A stretch of 64,000 bases of DNA from Roseovarius dicentrarchi (GCF_003316635.1 NZ_QNQP01000007.1:62001-126000); one strand, 5' to 3'. Shown: positions 1 to 12,798, counted from the first letter of the stretch. Numbers and translations are program-made. The notes: generated from the sequence alone by a model not told the origin.

Positions 1-663
1 TTCACCGCAACCGGCGTGGTTTTTGCCATGCTCGCCATGCTGGCCGCCGCCGATGAAAAATGGGGCCTGATGTTCGTCTGGCTGGTTGTTGCCTTCGCCG
101 TGGATGGCGCAGACGGCCCCTTGGCGCGCAAATATCAGGTTGAAAAATACGCCCCCCGTTTTGACGGTGTGCTGCTGGACATGATCATTGATTTCATCAC
201 CTACGCGTTCATTCCCGCCTTTGCCCTGTTCAAATCGGGGCTCCTGCCGGGCTGGACGGGCTGGGCCGCGATCATCCTGATCACCTTCGCCAGCGCGATG
301 TATTTTTGCGATAAGGGCATGAAAACGGCTGATAAATCGTTTCAGGGCTTTCCCGGCTGCTGGAACATGCTGGTTCTGGTCCTGTTCGCGACCGAGCCGC
401 CGTTTTGGTTCACCCTGACATTGGTGGCCGTGCTGGCCGTGGCAATGTTCTTGCCGCTGAAATTCGTTCACCCGGTCCGCACCCAGCGCTGGCGCAAGAT
501 TTCGCTGCCGATGATCTTTATCTGGACGTTCTTTGCCGGCTGGGCCGCCTGGGTCGATTTCCATCCGGAAAGCTGGGCACATTGGGGTCTGGTGATATCG
601 TCGGTCTACCTCTTGGGTGCCGGAATCGTTCAACAGATCGTGCCGGAGCGACGTGCTGGCTAA
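1..663 (+). CDS. pcsA: Phosphatidylcholine synthase (CDP-alcohol phosphatidyltransferase family), 5' end missing
   Basis: The reading frame is open from the first base, so the true start lies outside the window; 220 residues are visible. The CDP-alcohol phosphatidyltransferase signature is present as DGADGPLAR followed by an FDG...D...D block near residues 36-64, with several hydrophobic membrane segments after it. The DGxDGP version is the one I associate with bacterial phosphatidylcholine synthase, which condenses CDP-diacylglycerol with choline in the inner membrane. The gene ends 10 bp before the convergent ogt stop. Family assignment is strong. The choline substrate is inferred from motif style; another CDP-alcohol transferase is the alternative. 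Confidence 0.82.
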   Translation, partial: FTATGVVFAMLAMLAAADEKWGLMFVWLVVAFAVDGADGPLARKYQVEKYAPRFDGVLLDMIIDFITYAFIPAFALFKSGLLPGWTGWAAIILITFASAMYFCDKGMKTADKSFQGFPGCWNMLVLVLFATEPPFWFTLTLVAVLAVAMFLPLKFVHPVRTQRWRKISLPMIFIWTFFAGWAAWVDFHPESWAHWGLVISSVYLLGAGIVQQIVPERRAG

Positions 664-673
664 GCCCGCGCCC

Positions 674-1129
674 TCAGATCAGCAGACCGCCCGCGCCTTC
701 GTGTCGTAGGAGCCAGACTTTCGTCTCGACACCGCCCTTGCCGGAAAATCCGCCCAGACCGCTGGCCCCCAGAACGCGGTGACAAGGGATGATAATCGGA
801 ATCGGGTTGCCGCCGCAGCCAGTGCCAATGGCCTGCGCAGGCACGCCCAGCGCCCTGGCCAGATCGCCATATTCGCGCGTCTCGCCATAGGGAATCGCCG
901 CGATGGCATCGCAAACCCTGCGCTGAAAATCAGTGCCGGACACGCGCAGCGGCAAATCAAACCGCTGCAAGTCGCCAGCGAAATATAGCGTCAGCTGCCG
1001 CAGCGCACGGCGGAGCAGCGGTGTATCGTCCGGCGTCGGCGCCTCGCCCCAGTCCAGCGCAGTGATCGCGCCATCCTCCTCGCGGGCGCAAACCGGCCCC
1101 AGCGGCGTGGGCAGCGATGCCGCTGGCAT
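674..1129 (-). CDS. ogt: Methylated-DNA--protein-cysteine methyltransferase
   Basis: A 151-residue protein with the active-site PCHR motif near residues 118-121, followed by the conserved GLGGFSGKGG segment. This is the normal layout of the Ogt/AGT C-terminal domain, which removes methyl groups from O6-methylguanine by irreversible transfer to the cysteine. The N-terminal part is short, as in single-domain Ogt, and no Ada-type AraC domain is present. The ATG overlaps the trpA stop by one base (TGATG), so it is probably translated from the trpA message. The link to tryptophan synthesis looks positional rather than functional. Confidence 0.92.
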   Translation of the reverse strand: MPAASLPTPLGPVCAREEDGAITALDWGEAPTPDDTPLLRRALRQLTLYFAGDLQRFDLPLRVSGTDFQRRVCDAIAAIPYGETREYGDLARALGVPAQAIGTGCGGNPIPIIIPCHRVLGASGLGGFSGKGGVETKVWLLRHEGAGGLLI

Positions 1130-1920
1130 CAGGCCGAATGTGCGCCGTCTGCCAGCCCCTTGACGAATTCCAGCACTTTCGCCGGGCTTTCGCCATCTGC
1201 GATTTTGCCGACAATGGCCGAACCGACAACGGCACCGTCGGCAACACCGGCAATCGCGCGCGATGTTTCGGGCGTGCGGATACCAAACCCGACGATTACG
1301 GGCAGATCGGTCTGCGCCTTGATGCGCGCAACCTCGGGCGCCACGTCCCCCGCCTCGGCCGCTGCGGCGCCGGTGATGCCGGTGATCGAAACATAATAGA
1401 CGAAACCCGAAGTGTTTTGCAGCACCTTCGGCAGGCGCTTGTCATCGGTGGTCGGGGTCGCCAACCGAATGAAGTTCAGGCCAGCGGCCTGCGCCGGGAT
1501 GCACAATTCGTCATCTTCCTCTGGCGGCAGATCGACGATGATCAGCCCGTCGATGCCCGCCTCGCGCGCATCGGTCAAAAACGCCTCAACCCCGTGACTG
1601 TAGATCGGGTTGTAATAGCCCATCAGCACGATCGGCGTCGTGTCGTCACCCTTGCGGAATTCGCGCGCCATTTCCAGCGTGCGCTTCAACGTCATGCCGC
1701 CCTTCAGCGCGCGCTGCCCGGCCAGCTGGATCGTGGCGCCGTCGGCCATCGGATCGGTAAAGGGCAGGCCCAGCTCGATAATATCGACGCCCGCCTCCGG
1801 CAGGCCGCGCACGATTTCCAGCGATGTGTCGAAATCGGGATCGCCTGCCATGACATAGGCCACGAACGCCTTTTTGCCGGCGGCTTGCAACTGGTCGAAT
1901 TTGGCGTCGATACGGCTCAT
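1129..1920 (-). CDS. trpA: Tryptophan synthase alpha subunit
   Basis: 263 residues, the usual family length. The catalytic Glu and Asp sit in [13 protein letters not shown] near residues 49-60, and the phosphate-binding glycine segments GFGIRTPE and [13 protein letters not shown] are present. The enzyme cleaves indole-3-glycerol phosphate to indole and glyceraldehyde 3-phosphate as part of the alpha2-beta2 complex. The start at 1920 is chosen because AGGGGA lies just upstream and the protein then begins MSRIDAKF; a frame extension to 2016 adds no conserved residues. trpB and trpF are not in this window. ogt follows with a 1-bp overlap. Confidence 0.96.
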   Translation of the reverse strand: MSRIDAKFDQLQAAGKKAFVAYVMAGDPDFDTSLEIVRGLPEAGVDIIELGLPFTDPMADGATIQLAGQRALKGGMTLKRTLEMAREFRKGDDTTPIVLMGYYNPIYSHGVEAFLTDAREAGIDGLIIVDLPPEEDDELCIPAQAAGLNFIRLATPTTDDKRLPKVLQNTSGFVYYVSITGITGAAAAEAGDVAPEVARIKAQTDLPVIVGFGIRTPETSRAIAGVADGAVVGSAIVGKIADGESPAKVLEFVKGLADGAHSA

Positions 1921-2040
1921 GGCGGTCCCCTGTTTGATCGGGATGGGTTTGGCGCAAGCGGGCGCAGAAATCAATGGTCTGCTTGACGCGCCATGCACCG
2001 GTGCCATAGATGCCATGACTTTTCACCAAGGAGCGGCGTC

Positions 2041-3138
2041 ATGGGTTTCAAAATGGGTATTGTCGGGCTGCCGAACGTTGGCAAGTCCACCCTGTTCAAC
2101 GCGCTGACGCGCACCGCCGCCGCGCAGGCCGCGAATTTCCCCTTCTGCACGATCGAGCCCAACGTGGGCGACGTCGCCGTGCCCGATGCCCGGCTGGACA
2201 AGCTGGCGCAGATTGCCGGCAGCAAGCAGACGATCCCGACCCGCATGACCTTCGTCGATATCGCCGGTCTGGTCAAAGGCGCCAGCAAGGGCGAGGGGCT
2301 GGGCAACCAGTTTCTGGCCAATATCCGCGAGGTGGACGCGATTGCCCATGTCGTGCGCTGTTTTGAAGATGACGATGTGACCCATGTCGACAACCGCATC
2401 GACCCGGTTGCCGACGCCGAAACCATCGAGACCGAGCTGATGCTTGCCGATATCGAAAGCATCGAAAAGCGTATGGTCAACATCACCCGCAAGGTGCGCG
2501 GCGGCGACAAGGAGGCCGTTCAGCAGGAACGCCTGCTGAAGGCCGCGCTGGCCGCGCTGGAGGAGGGCAAGCCCGCCCGCACGGTGGACGTCGATGACGA
2601 GGACCGGCGCGCGTGGAAAATGCTGCAACTTCTGACGACCAAACCGGTGCTTTACGTGTGCAACGTCGGCGAGGCGGACGCCGCCGAGGGTAACGAACTG
2701 TCGGCGCGTGTCGGCGAAATGGCCGCCGCGCAGGGCAATTCCCACGTGATCATCAGCGCCCAGATCGAAGAGGAAATCAGCCAACTCGATGCCGATGAGG
2801 CCGAGATGTTCCTGACCGAAATGGGCCTGGACGAGGCCGGGCTGAACCGCCTGATCAAGGCCGGTTACGAGCTGCTGCATCTTGAGACATATTTCACCGT
2901 CGGCCCCAAGGAGGCCCGCGCCTGGACCATCCGCGCCGGCACCACCGCGCCCAAGGCGGCCGGCGTCATTCACGGCGATTTCGAGCGCGGCTTTATCCGG
3001 GCCGAAACCATCGCCTATGATGATTTTGTCAATCTGGGCGGCGAACAGCCCGCCAAGGAGGCGGGCAAGATGCGCGCCGAAGGCAAAGCCTATATCGTCA
3101 AGGACGGCGATGTGCTTCACTTTCTGTTCAACACCTGA
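2041..3138 (+). CDS. ychF: Redox-regulated OBG-family ATPase YchF
   Basis: 365 residues, matching the near-constant YchF length. The P-loop GLPNVGKST lies near residues 8-16, [17 protein letters not shown] forms the G3/switch region, and a C-terminal TGS-like domain contains [10 protein letters not shown] and [15 protein letters not shown]. YchF binds ATP in preference to GTP and associates with ribosomes; it is tied to oxidative-stress responses. The start at 2041 has AAGGAG upstream and gives [12 protein letters not shown]; an in-frame ATG at 1993 would add 16 non-conserved residues. glsA follows 24 bp downstream on the same strand. Confidence 0.96.
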   Translation: MGFKMGIVGLPNVGKSTLFNALTRTAAAQAANFPFCTIEPNVGDVAVPDARLDKLAQIAGSKQTIPTRMTFVDIAGLVKGASKGEGLGNQFLANIREVDAIAHVVRCFEDDDVTHVDNRIDPVADAETIETELMLADIESIEKRMVNITRKVRGGDKEAVQQERLLKAALAALEEGKPARTVDVDDEDRRAWKMLQLLTTKPVLYVCNVGEADAAEGNELSARVGEMAAAQGNSHVIISAQIEEEISQLDADEAEMFLTEMGLDEAGLNRLIKAGYELLHLETYFTVGPKEARAWTIRAGTTAPKAAGVIHGDFERGFIRAETIAYDDFVNLGGEQPAKEAGKMRAEGKAYIVKDGDVLHFLFNT

Positions 3139-3162
3139 GGCCCGCCCAAGACCGGAGATCGC

Positions 3163-4095
3163 ATGAGCCCCACCTTCCCCGAAGGTCTGCAAGAGTTTTT
3201 GCACGCGTTGAACCGCGACATCCACGCAGGGGCGGATTGGGGTATTCCGGCCTCGTACATACCCGAACTGGCCGCCGTGGACCCGGCGCAATTTGCCATA
3301 TCGGTCGCCATGGCTGACGGGCGCACCCTGTCGGCCGGCGCCCATACCAAGCGGTTTTCGATTCAAAGCGTCAGCAAGGTCTTCACGCTTGCCTCCGCCC
3401 TTGGCCGGATCGGTGATGCGCTCTGGGCGCGGGTGGGGCGGGAGCCGTCGGGCACCGCCTTCAATTCCATTGCCCTGCTGGAGCAGGAAAAGGGCCGCCC
3501 GCGCAATCCCTTCATCAACGCCGGCGCCATCGTCACCACCGATGCGCTGCTGGACGGGCGCCAGCCGCGCGAGGCACTGGCCGAGCTGATCCAGTTCATC
3601 CGCGCCGCCGCCGAGGATGAGGACATCCATATCGACAAACATGTCGCCGCCTCCGAGGAGGCGACCGGCCACCGCAACGCCGCGCTGGCGCATTATCTTT
3701 ATTCCTTCGACAACCTGCGCAACGAGCCGGATCTGACGCTGGGCACCTATATGCACCAATGCGCCATCGCCATGACTACCGATCAGCTGGCCCGCTCTGG
3801 CCGGATGCTGGCCGGGCTGGACGGTGCGCCGCGGCTGATTTCCGCACGGCGCGCGCGGCGGATCAACGCGCTGATGATGACCTGCGGGCATTACGACGGA
3901 TCGGGCGATTTCGCCTATCGCGTCGGCCTGCCGGGCAAAAGCGGCGTCGGCGGCGGCATCCTGATGATTGCCCCCGGCAAGGCATCGGTCGCGGTCTGGT
4001 CGCCGGGTCTGAACCATTACGGCAACTCCAAGGCCGGAACAGAGGCCGCGCACCGGCTGGCCAATTTCACCGGCTGGTCGGTCTTTGGCGGTTAG
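3163..4095 (+). CDS. glsA: Glutaminase
   Basis: 310 residues with the serine-type glutaminase fold of the beta-lactamase/PBP superfamily. The catalytic SxxK appears as SVSK at about residues 69-72 within IQSVSKVFTLA. Other family blocks are NPFINAGAI, YMHQCAI and a C-terminal GKSGVGGGI segment. It hydrolyses glutamine to glutamate and ammonia. The neighbours aatA and gdhA also handle glutamate, so this stretch may act as a glutamine/glutamate utilisation set. The gene lies 24 bp after ychF and 60 bp before the aminotransferase, with no terminator between them. Confidence 0.95.
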   Translation: MSPTFPEGLQEFLHALNRDIHAGADWGIPASYIPELAAVDPAQFAISVAMADGRTLSAGAHTKRFSIQSVSKVFTLASALGRIGDALWARVGREPSGTAFNSIALLEQEKGRPRNPFINAGAIVTTDALLDGRQPREALAELIQFIRAAAEDEDIHIDKHVAASEEATGHRNAALAHYLYSFDNLRNEPDLTLGTYMHQCAIAMTTDQLARSGRMLAGLDGAPRLISARRARRINALMMTCGHYDGSGDFAYRVGLPGKSGVGGGILMIAPGKASVAVWSPGLNHYGNSKAGTEAAHRLANFTGWSVFGG

Positions 4096-4125
4096 CCAGC
4101 TTGCACTTGCGGCCAAGGCGCCTAA

Positions 4126-5364
<1,239 letters not shown>

Positions 5365-5406
5365 TGAACCCTGAAATCAACATGACCTGACAGAAGGAAA
5401 TAAATC

Positions 5407-6189
5407 ATGAATCTCAAAGACAAAGTCTGCATCATCACCGGCGGCGCCAGCGGCATCGGCTATGGCATCGCCGAACGCTATATCGCCGACGGCGCCAAGG
5501 TCGTCATCGCCGATCTGCGCATGGACGCGGCGCAGGATGCCGCGGACAAACTGACCGAAAAAGGCCCCGGCACCGCAATGGCCGTGGAAATGGACGTCAC
5601 GGACGAGCAGATGGTCGAGGATGGCGTGCAAAAGGTGATCGACGCGTGGGACCGCATCGACGTGCTGGTGTCCAACGCCGGCGTTCAGATCGTGCATAAA
5701 GTCGTGGATTTCCCGTTTGAGGAGTGGAAAAAGATGCTGTCGATCCATCTGGACGGCGCGTTTCTTACCTCCAAGGCCGTCCTGAAACACATGAACAAGG
5801 CCGGCAGCGGCGCGATCATCTTTATGGGGTCGGTCCATTCCAAGGAGGCATCGCCGCTGAAATCGGCCTATGTCACGGCCAAGCACGGCCTTCTGGGGCT
5901 GGCGCGCGTCATCTCGAAAGAGGGCGCAAAAAACGGCGTGCGCGCCAACGTGATCTGCCCCGGTTTCGTCAAAACCCCGCTGGTGGAAAAGCAGATTCCC
6001 GAGCAGGCCCGCGATCTGGGCATCTCCGAGGAAGAGGTGGTGAACAAGGTCATGCTGGGCAACACCGTCGATCAGGAATTCACCACGATCGAGGATGTCG
6101 CCGAGGTCGCGCATGTCTTTGCCGCCTTCCCGACCAACGCGCTGACGGGCCAGTCGCTGGTCGTCAGCCATGGCTGGTACATGAACTGA
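5407..6189 (+). CDS. bdhA: 3-hydroxybutyrate dehydrogenase (SDR family)
   Basis: 260 residues of a classical short-chain dehydrogenase. The NAD-binding TGGASGIG is at residues 11-18, NAG near 91-93, and the catalytic Ser142, Tyr155 and Lys159 lie in SVHS...SAYVTAKHG. The [15 protein letters not shown] block, the [15 protein letters not shown] segment and the C-terminal SHGWYM are what I recognise as D-3-hydroxybutyrate dehydrogenase, which oxidises 3-hydroxybutyrate to acetoacetate in polyhydroxybutyrate turnover. An AGAAGGAAATAAATC leader precedes the ATG. A strong intrinsic terminator follows at 6217. No phasin or PHB synthase gene is nearby. Confidence 0.93.
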   Translation: MNLKDKVCIITGGASGIGYGIAERYIADGAKVVIADLRMDAAQDAADKLTEKGPGTAMAVEMDVTDEQMVEDGVQKVIDAWDRIDVLVSNAGVQIVHKVVDFPFEEWKKMLSIHLDGAFLTSKAVLKHMNKAGSGAIIFMGSVHSKEASPLKSAYVTAKHGLLGLARVISKEGAKNGVRANVICPGFVKTPLVEKQIPEQARDLGISEEEVVNKVMLGNTVDQEFTTIEDVAEVAHVFAAFPTNALTGQSLVVSHGWYMN

Positions 6190-6216
6190 CCGCGAACAGA
6201 TCGCTCGCAAACCCGA

Positions 6217-6249
6217 GGGGTGCAGGCCGCGCAGGCCCGCACCCTTTTT
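6217..6249 (+). terminator. Intrinsic terminator after bdhA
   Basis: GGGTGC at 6218-6223 pairs with GCACCC at 6239-6244. An inner GGCC/GGCC stem closes a short loop, and five T residues follow at 6245-6249. It lies 28 bp after the bdhA stop and would end the glsA-aatA-bdhA transcript. Confidence 0.88.
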
Positions 6250-7904
<1,655 letters not shown>

Positions 7905-7924
7905 GCCTGCGCGCCAATCCGCAT

Positions 7925-7949
7925 CCGGCGCGCCAAAACGGCGTGCCGG
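7925..7949 (+). other. Stem-loop after gdhA, no U-tract
   Basis: CCGGCGCGCC (7925-7934) and GGCGTGCCGG (7940-7949) form a 10-bp RNA stem with one G-U pair around an AAAAC loop, 20 bp after the gdhA stop. The lack of a T-run argues against a classical terminator. It may protect the 3' end or mark a Rho-dependent stop. Confidence 0.5.
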
Positions 7950-8029
7950 AACGCCCGCTACCCGGCGCAGGATCGCGGGAATTGCACCTTCGCGGGTAAA
8001 AAGGCACAACAGACGTGTTATTCTATGCC

Positions 8030-8050
8030 GCGCCCTAGATAGTAGGGTGC
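8030..8050. promoter_or_regulatory. Dyad upstream of the RND operon, possible operator
   Basis: CCCTA-N5-TAGGG is a perfect 5-bp dyad; with flanks GCG/TGC it gives an 8-pair RNA stem. It lies 28 bp before the efflux adaptor ATG, where a repressor site or leader hairpin would be expected. No regulator gene is adjacent, so the cognate factor is unknown. Confidence 0.35.
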
Positions 8051-8077
8051 TGCTGATCTTGCACGGAAGCCGCCCCA

Positions 8078-9244
8078 ATGAAAGCGTTTCGCCAACTCGC
8101 ATTGTCGCTCGTGGTTCTTGCCGTGGGTGTTTTCGTGTGGATCGCCTATGTCCCGGCGGCGCAGCCATTTCTGGACCGGCTGGGTTTGCTGGACCTGCTG
8201 GGGATCGAAGCCGCCGCGCCAGAGGACGACAGCCCCGGCGGATGGGGCGGCGGCGGCGCGGCGCAGGTGATCACCGCGACGGTTGGCCAGCAGACGCTGG
8301 CAGACCGCATAACGGCCATTGGCGATGGCCGCGCGCTTCGCTCGGTCGACATACGCTCGAACGCGGTTGGCACGATCACGGAAATGAACATCAGCAATGG
8401 CAGTTTCGTCGCCCAAGGCACCGTTCTGGTCCGGCTGGAGGATGAGGCCGAAAAGATCGCGCTGGAAAAGGCGCAGATCCAGCTTGAAAACGCCCGCGCC
8501 GATGCCGAACGCGCCCGGCGGCTGGAGGCAACCGGCGCGGTCGCCGAAGTGCGCCTGCGCGAATTCGAGCTGGCATTGCGCAGTGCCGAGCTGGCCGTGC
8601 GGCAGGCCGAATTCGATCTGTCCCAGCGTCATATCGCGGCGCCCCTGTCCGGCTGGACCGGGATTATCGACCTTGAGGTAGGCGACCGCGTGAATGCGCA
8701 GGATCTGCTGGTCACGCTGACGGACCGCTCCGAAATCCTGATTGATTTTCGCGTGCCGGAACGTGTGACCGGCAAAATCGCCACCGGCCAGCGCATCGAC
8801 GTGACGCTGCTGGGCGCAGGTGCCGCGCCGCTGACCGGTGAAATCAGCGCGATTGATGCGGTGGTCGACCGTGCCAGCCGCACCCTGCTGGTGCAGGGGC
8901 GCGTTCCCAACGAAGGCGACGTTCTGCGCGCCGGAATGGCGTTTTCCGTCAGCCTCAGCTTTCCGGGGGAAAGGCTGCTGTCGGTCGCGCCGCTGGCGGT
9001 GCAATGGTCCAGCGGCGGCCCGTTCGTCTGGGCCGTGCGCGACGGCAAGGTGCGCCAGGTGCCGGTGTCGATCGAGCAACGCGAAAGCGATGCGGTGCTG
9101 GTGAAATCGCAGGATCTCAGGCCCGGCGATACGATTGTTACCGAAGGCGTCCAGACACTGCGCGACGGCGCAGAGGTGCGGGTGATATCAGGCGCCGGGG
9201 CGATTTCGGGCCTTGGCGACACCGATGCCAAGGCCGCGCTGTGA
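8078..9244 (+). CDS. RND efflux periplasmic adaptor (HlyD/AcrA family)
   Basis: 388 residues. An N-terminal hydrophobic segment (about residues 7-26) anchors or exports the protein. A lipoyl-like half-motif follows (ISNGSFVAQGTVLVRLED), then an alpha-helical hairpin rich in Ala, Glu and Arg (about 125-180), the second lipoyl half (HIAAPLSGWTGIIDLEVGDRV) and a beta-barrel. It should bridge the inner-membrane pump to an outer-membrane channel. The stop overlaps the permease GTG by 4 bp, so the two are translated together. No outer-membrane factor is encoded here, so a distant TolC-like protein must be shared. The substrate is unknown. Confidence 0.9.
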   Translation: MKAFRQLALSLVVLAVGVFVWIAYVPAAQPFLDRLGLLDLLGIEAAAPEDDSPGGWGGGGAAQVITATVGQQTLADRITAIGDGRALRSVDIRSNAVGTITEMNISNGSFVAQGTVLVRLEDEAEKIALEKAQIQLENARADAERARRLEATGAVAEVRLREFELALRSAELAVRQAEFDLSQRHIAAPLSGWTGIIDLEVGDRVNAQDLLVTLTDRSEILIDFRVPERVTGKIATGQRIDVTLLGAGAAPLTGEISAIDAVVDRASRTLLVQGRVPNEGDVLRAGMAFSVSLSFPGERLLSVAPLAVQWSSGGPFVWAVRDGKVRQVPVSIEQRESDAVLVKSQDLRPGDTIVTEGVQTLRDGAEVRVISGAGAISGLGDTDAKAAL

Positions 9245-12200
9245 GCGCGCCCGCCGCCCCCGGCACCGCGCTGTTCGTGCGGCGGCCCATTCTGGCGTTT
9301 GTGTTGAACGCGCTGATTATCCTGGCCGGTATTGCCGCCCTCTTTGGCGCTGAAATCCGCGAATTGCCGAATGTGGACCGGCCCGTGGTCACGATCACCA
9401 CACGGTTTTCCGGCGCCTCGCCTGAATCGGTCGATCAGGAACTGACCGGCCGGATCGAGGGCGCCGTTGGCCGGGTGACGGGGGTGCGCAGCATTTCGTC
9501 AAACTCCCGCTTTGGCCGCAGCCGGGTCACGGTGGAATTCAACGACAATGTCGATATCGACGTCGCCGCAACCGATGTGCGCGATGCCGTGGCGCGCATT
9601 GTCAACGATCTGCCCGAAGACGCCGACCAGCCCGAAATCGTCAAGGCGGATGCGAATGCCCAGCCGGTCATGCGCATCGCGGTGACATCCGCCGCGCGGT
9701 CGCCGCAGGAATTGACGGCCATTGTGCAGGACCGGGTCGAGGACCGGCTGATTTCTGTCGACGGCGTTGCCGATTTGCAGATCTACGGCGACCGCGAGCC
9801 GATCTTTCGCATTGATATCAACCAGCTGGAGCTGGCAAGCCGGGGGCTGACCCTGGGCGATGTGCAGCGCACGCTGTCGGATGTCGCGCTGGATACGCCG
9901 GCCGGTGATCTGGCGGGCGCGCGCCAGTCCATCAACGTGCGCACCACCGCCAGCGTGGTCACGCCCGAGGCGTTCGAGGCGCTGGAGATCAAGCCGAACG
10001 TCACAATCGGCGATATCGCCAGGGTCACGCTGGGCCCCGCACCGGGCGAGACGATCCTGCGCGCCAATGGCCGCGAAGGGGTGGGAATGGGCGTGATCCG
10101 GCAGGCCACGTCAAACACGCTGGAGATATCGACCAACGTGCGCGCCGTGGTGACGGAACTGAACGAAACCCTGCCCGAGGATGTCAGCGTCTTCGTGACC
10201 TCCGATGATGCGACATTCATCTCCGGCTCGATCGAGGAGGTGTTGAAAACGCTGGCTTTTGCCATCGCCATCGTGGTCGCCATCATCTTTTTGTTCCTGC
10301 GCGACATTCGCGCGACGCTGATCCCGGCGCTGACACTGCCGGTGGCGCTGATCGGCACGCTGGCGGCGATCTATCTGGTCGGGTTTTCGATCAATATCCT
10401 GACGCTGCTGGCCTTGGTGCTGGCCACCGGCATGGTGGTGGATGACGCCATTGTCGTGCTGGAAAACATCGTGCGGCAGCGTGGTCTGGGCATGGGGCCG
10501 CGCGCCGCCGCTGTGCATGGCACGTCGCAGGTATTCTTTGCCGTTGTCACCACCACGGCGACGCTGGCGGCGGTGTTCGTGCCGCTGTCCTTTCTGCCGG
10601 GTCAGGCGGGCGGGCTGTTCCGCGAATTTGGCTTTACGCTGGCGATGGCCGTGCTGCTGTCGTCCATTGTCGCGCTCAGCCTTTGCCCGGTCCTGGCCAG
10701 TCGGCTGCTGACCAAACCGCCGAAAAAGGATGCGCGCGGCCCGATGATCTGGCTGGGCAACAGGCTGATGCGTCTGTATGAGGCGACGCTGCGCGCAGCA
10801 TTGGCAATGCCGTTTGTCATTGTTCTGATTGCCCTTTTCGTGGCGGCAACGGCGGCGATGATGGCAGGCGGCATCCGGCAGGAACTGACCCCCGCCGAGG
10901 ACCGCGCCGTGGCCCTGCTCAGCATCACGGCCCCGCAGGGCGTGTCGCTGGAATACACCCAGTCCAAGATGCTGGAGATCGAGGATATCGTCGCCCCCAT
11001 GCTGGAGCGGGGCGAGATGACCAACATTTTCGCTTTCAGCGGCTTTGCCGCCGACAATCGCGGTTTCATGGTGTTCACCCTGGCAAACTGGGAGGATCGC
11101 ACCCGCAGCCAGCAGGATATCGTGACCGAAATCAACACCAAGCTGGGCGACGTCATCGGCGTGCGCGCCTTTGCGATCCAGCCCAATTCGCTGGGCATCC
11201 GGGGCGCCGGACGCGGGCTGGCCTTTGCCATCACCGGCAGCAGTTACGATCAGCTGTCGCAGGTGGCCGAACAGATGGTCGACCGCCTGCGCGAGATCCC
11301 CGGCATGGGCAAGGTGCAACTGGAATACGAACGCACCCAGCCGCAGCTGTTCGTGCAGATCGACCGCCGGCTGGCCGCCGATCTGGGCATCGACATCACC
11401 GGGCTGGGCCAGGCGTTGCAGGCCGTTCTGGACGGTCGCAAGGTGGCGTCGGTGTTTGTCGAAGACAAAAGCTTCGAGGTGCAGATGCTGTCCACCTCGG
11501 ACCCGATTGATGATCCGGGCGATCTGGAAAACGTATTCGTTCAGGCGGGCAACGGCATGATGGTGCCGCTGGCCAGCTTTGTCACGCTGGAGGAACGCGC
11601 GGTTGCGCCCGAACTGGACCGCGAGGGGCAAAACCGCTCGGTCGAGCTGACGGCAGGGCTGACGCCCGAATTGTCGCTGGGCGATGCGCTGGCGCGGGTC
11701 ATCGAAATTGGCGATGATATTCTGGCCGATGAAAACCGCATCGTCCCACTGGCCGAGGCGGCGACGCTGGACCAGACCAATGCGGGCATGTTCGTCACGT
11801 TCGGCTTTGCGATCCTGATCGTGTTTCTGGTGCTATCGGCCCAGTTCGAAAGTTTCATTTCCGCCGTGGTGGTGATGGCGACCGTGCCGCTGGGTCTTGC
11901 CTGCGCGATATTTGCGCTGCTGCTGACCGGGCAGAGCCTGAATGTCTATAGCCAGATCGGGCTGGTGATGGTGATCGGCATCATGGCCAAGAATGGCATC
12001 CTGATCGTCGAATTTGCCAATCAGCTGCGCGATAGCGGATCGAACGTGCGTGACGCGATCTTTGACGCCTCCACCATCCGGCTGCGCCCGGTGATGATGA
12101 CGCTGACCTCGACCGTTTTGGGCGGTGTGCCCTTGGTGCTGTCCTCGGGCGCGGGCGCCGAGGCGCGCGAGGCGCTGGGATGGGTCATCGTGGGCGGGCT

Positions 12201-12357
12201 GGGACTGGCCACGCTGTCAACGCTGTATCTGACGCCGGTGGCCTATCTGCTGCTGGCCCGCTTCACCACGCCCAAGGCGAAGGAAGAGGCACGGCTGCAA
12301 CAGGAATTGCAGGACGCAAGGGCGCAGGCCACTCAGCAGCGCGCCACCCCCGCATGA
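9241..12357 (+). CDS. RND multidrug efflux permease (AcrB/HAE1 family)
   Basis: 1038 residues, typical of the HAE-RND family, starting at GTG 9241 in a GTGA overlap with the adaptor stop. It has an N-terminal membrane segment, two large periplasmic loops and twelve membrane helices in two halves. The TM4 proton-relay aspartate pair is visible in LATGMVVDDAIVVLENI, and the second-half counterpart is in VIGIMAKNGILIVEFANQLRDSG. It probably exports hydrophobic or toxic compounds using the proton gradient. A bidirectional terminator follows directly. I see no feature that decides the substrate. Confidence 0.93.
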   Translation: MSAPAAPGTALFVRRPILAFVLNALIILAGIAALFGAEIRELPNVDRPVVTITTRFSGASPESVDQELTGRIEGAVGRVTGVRSISSNSRFGRSRVTVEFNDNVDIDVAATDVRDAVARIVNDLPEDADQPEIVKADANAQPVMRIAVTSAARSPQELTAIVQDRVEDRLISVDGVADLQIYGDREPIFRIDINQLELASRGLTLGDVQRTLSDVALDTPAGDLAGARQSINVRTTASVVTPEAFEALEIKPNVTIGDIARVTLGPAPGETILRANGREGVGMGVIRQATSNTLEISTNVRAVVTELNETLPEDVSVFVTSDDATFISGSIEEVLKTLAFAIAIVVAIIFLFLRDIRATLIPALTLPVALIGTLAAIYLVGFSINILTLLALVLATGMVVDDAIVVLENIVRQRGLGMGPRAAAVHGTSQVFFAVVTTTATLAAVFVPLSFLPGQAGGLFREFGFTLAMAVLLSSIVALSLCPVLASRLLTKPPKKDARGPMIWLGNRLMRLYEATLRAALAMPFVIVLIALFVAATAAMMAGGIRQELTPAEDRAVALLSITAPQGVSLEYTQSKMLEIEDIVAPMLERGEMTNIFAFSGFAADNRGFMVFTLANWEDRTRSQQDIVTEINTKLGDVIGVRAFAIQPNSLGIRGAGRGLAFAITGSSYDQLSQVAEQMVDRLREIPGMGKVQLEYERTQPQLFVQIDRRLAADLGIDITGLGQALQAVLDGRKVASVFVEDKSFEVQMLSTSDPIDDPGDLENVFVQAGNGMMVPLASFVTLEERAVAPELDREGQNRSVELTAGLTPELSLGDALARVIEIGDDILADENRIVPLAEAATLDQTNAGMFVTFGFAILIVFLVLSAQFESFISAVVVMATVPLGLACAIFALLLTGQSLNVYSQIGLVMVIGIMAKNGILIVEFANQLRDSGSNVRDAIFDASTIRLRPVMMTLTSTVLGGVPLVLSSGAGAEAREALGWVIVGGLGLATLSTLYLTPVAYLLLARFTTPKAKEEARLQQELQDARAQATQQRATPA

Positions 12358-12392
12358 AAAACGGGCGCATCCCGCAGGATACGCCCGTTTCA
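12357..12392. terminator. Bidirectional terminator between the RND permease and cspA
   Basis: AAACGGGCG (12359-12367) pairs with CGCCCGTTT (12382-12390) as a perfect 9-bp stem. The flanking A and T runs provide a T-rich tail in both directions, so it can end both the efflux operon and the convergent cold-shock gene. Confidence 0.88.
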
Positions 12393-12429
12393 CTATCTCA
12401 AATTCGTCTGCAATCCCGAAAACCGGAAT

Positions 12430-12636
12430 TTATGCCAGAACGATATTCGTCGCGCTTTCGCGACCGTCGCGGCCGGCTTCGATGTCAAAAGTCACTTTTT
12501 GATCATCATTCAGCCCGGTCAGGCCAGCCTGCTCAACAGCTGAGATGTGTACAAATACATCCTTGCCGCCGCCGTCGGGCGCGATAAAGCCGAAGCCTTT
12601 AGTTGTGTTGAACCATTTGACGGTGCCAGTAGCCAT
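12430..12636 (-). CDS. cspA: Cold-shock domain protein
   Basis: 68 residues covering one cold-shock OB-fold. The RNP1-type KGFGFI and RNP2-type VFVHIS are intact, after the invariant TGTVKWFN. It binds single-stranded RNA or DNA. Two ATGs are close together; the second (12636) is preferred because GAAGGAG is 7 bp from it but only about 1 bp from the first (12642). The ~160 bp upstream up to the next minus-strand gene give room for a long cold-shock leader, but I could not identify a defined structure. It is probably one of several Csp paralogues in the genome. Confidence 0.95.
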   Translation of the reverse strand: MATGTVKWFNTTKGFGFIAPDGGGKDVFVHISAVEQAGLTGLNDDQKVTFDIEAGRDGRESATNIVLA

Positions 12637-12798
12637 CGCCATTCTCCTTCGTAAAAACTGCCTGCAGGATGCAGCAGATCGGCCAGGTCAGTGCAAGATC
12701 GAAAAACTGAACCGAAAGGAGCAGTGATGCCGATAAAGGTAACGTCGCAGGGAACAGATGGTCCTTGCCTGCCACAGATACAAGGGGGGGCGGCTGCG

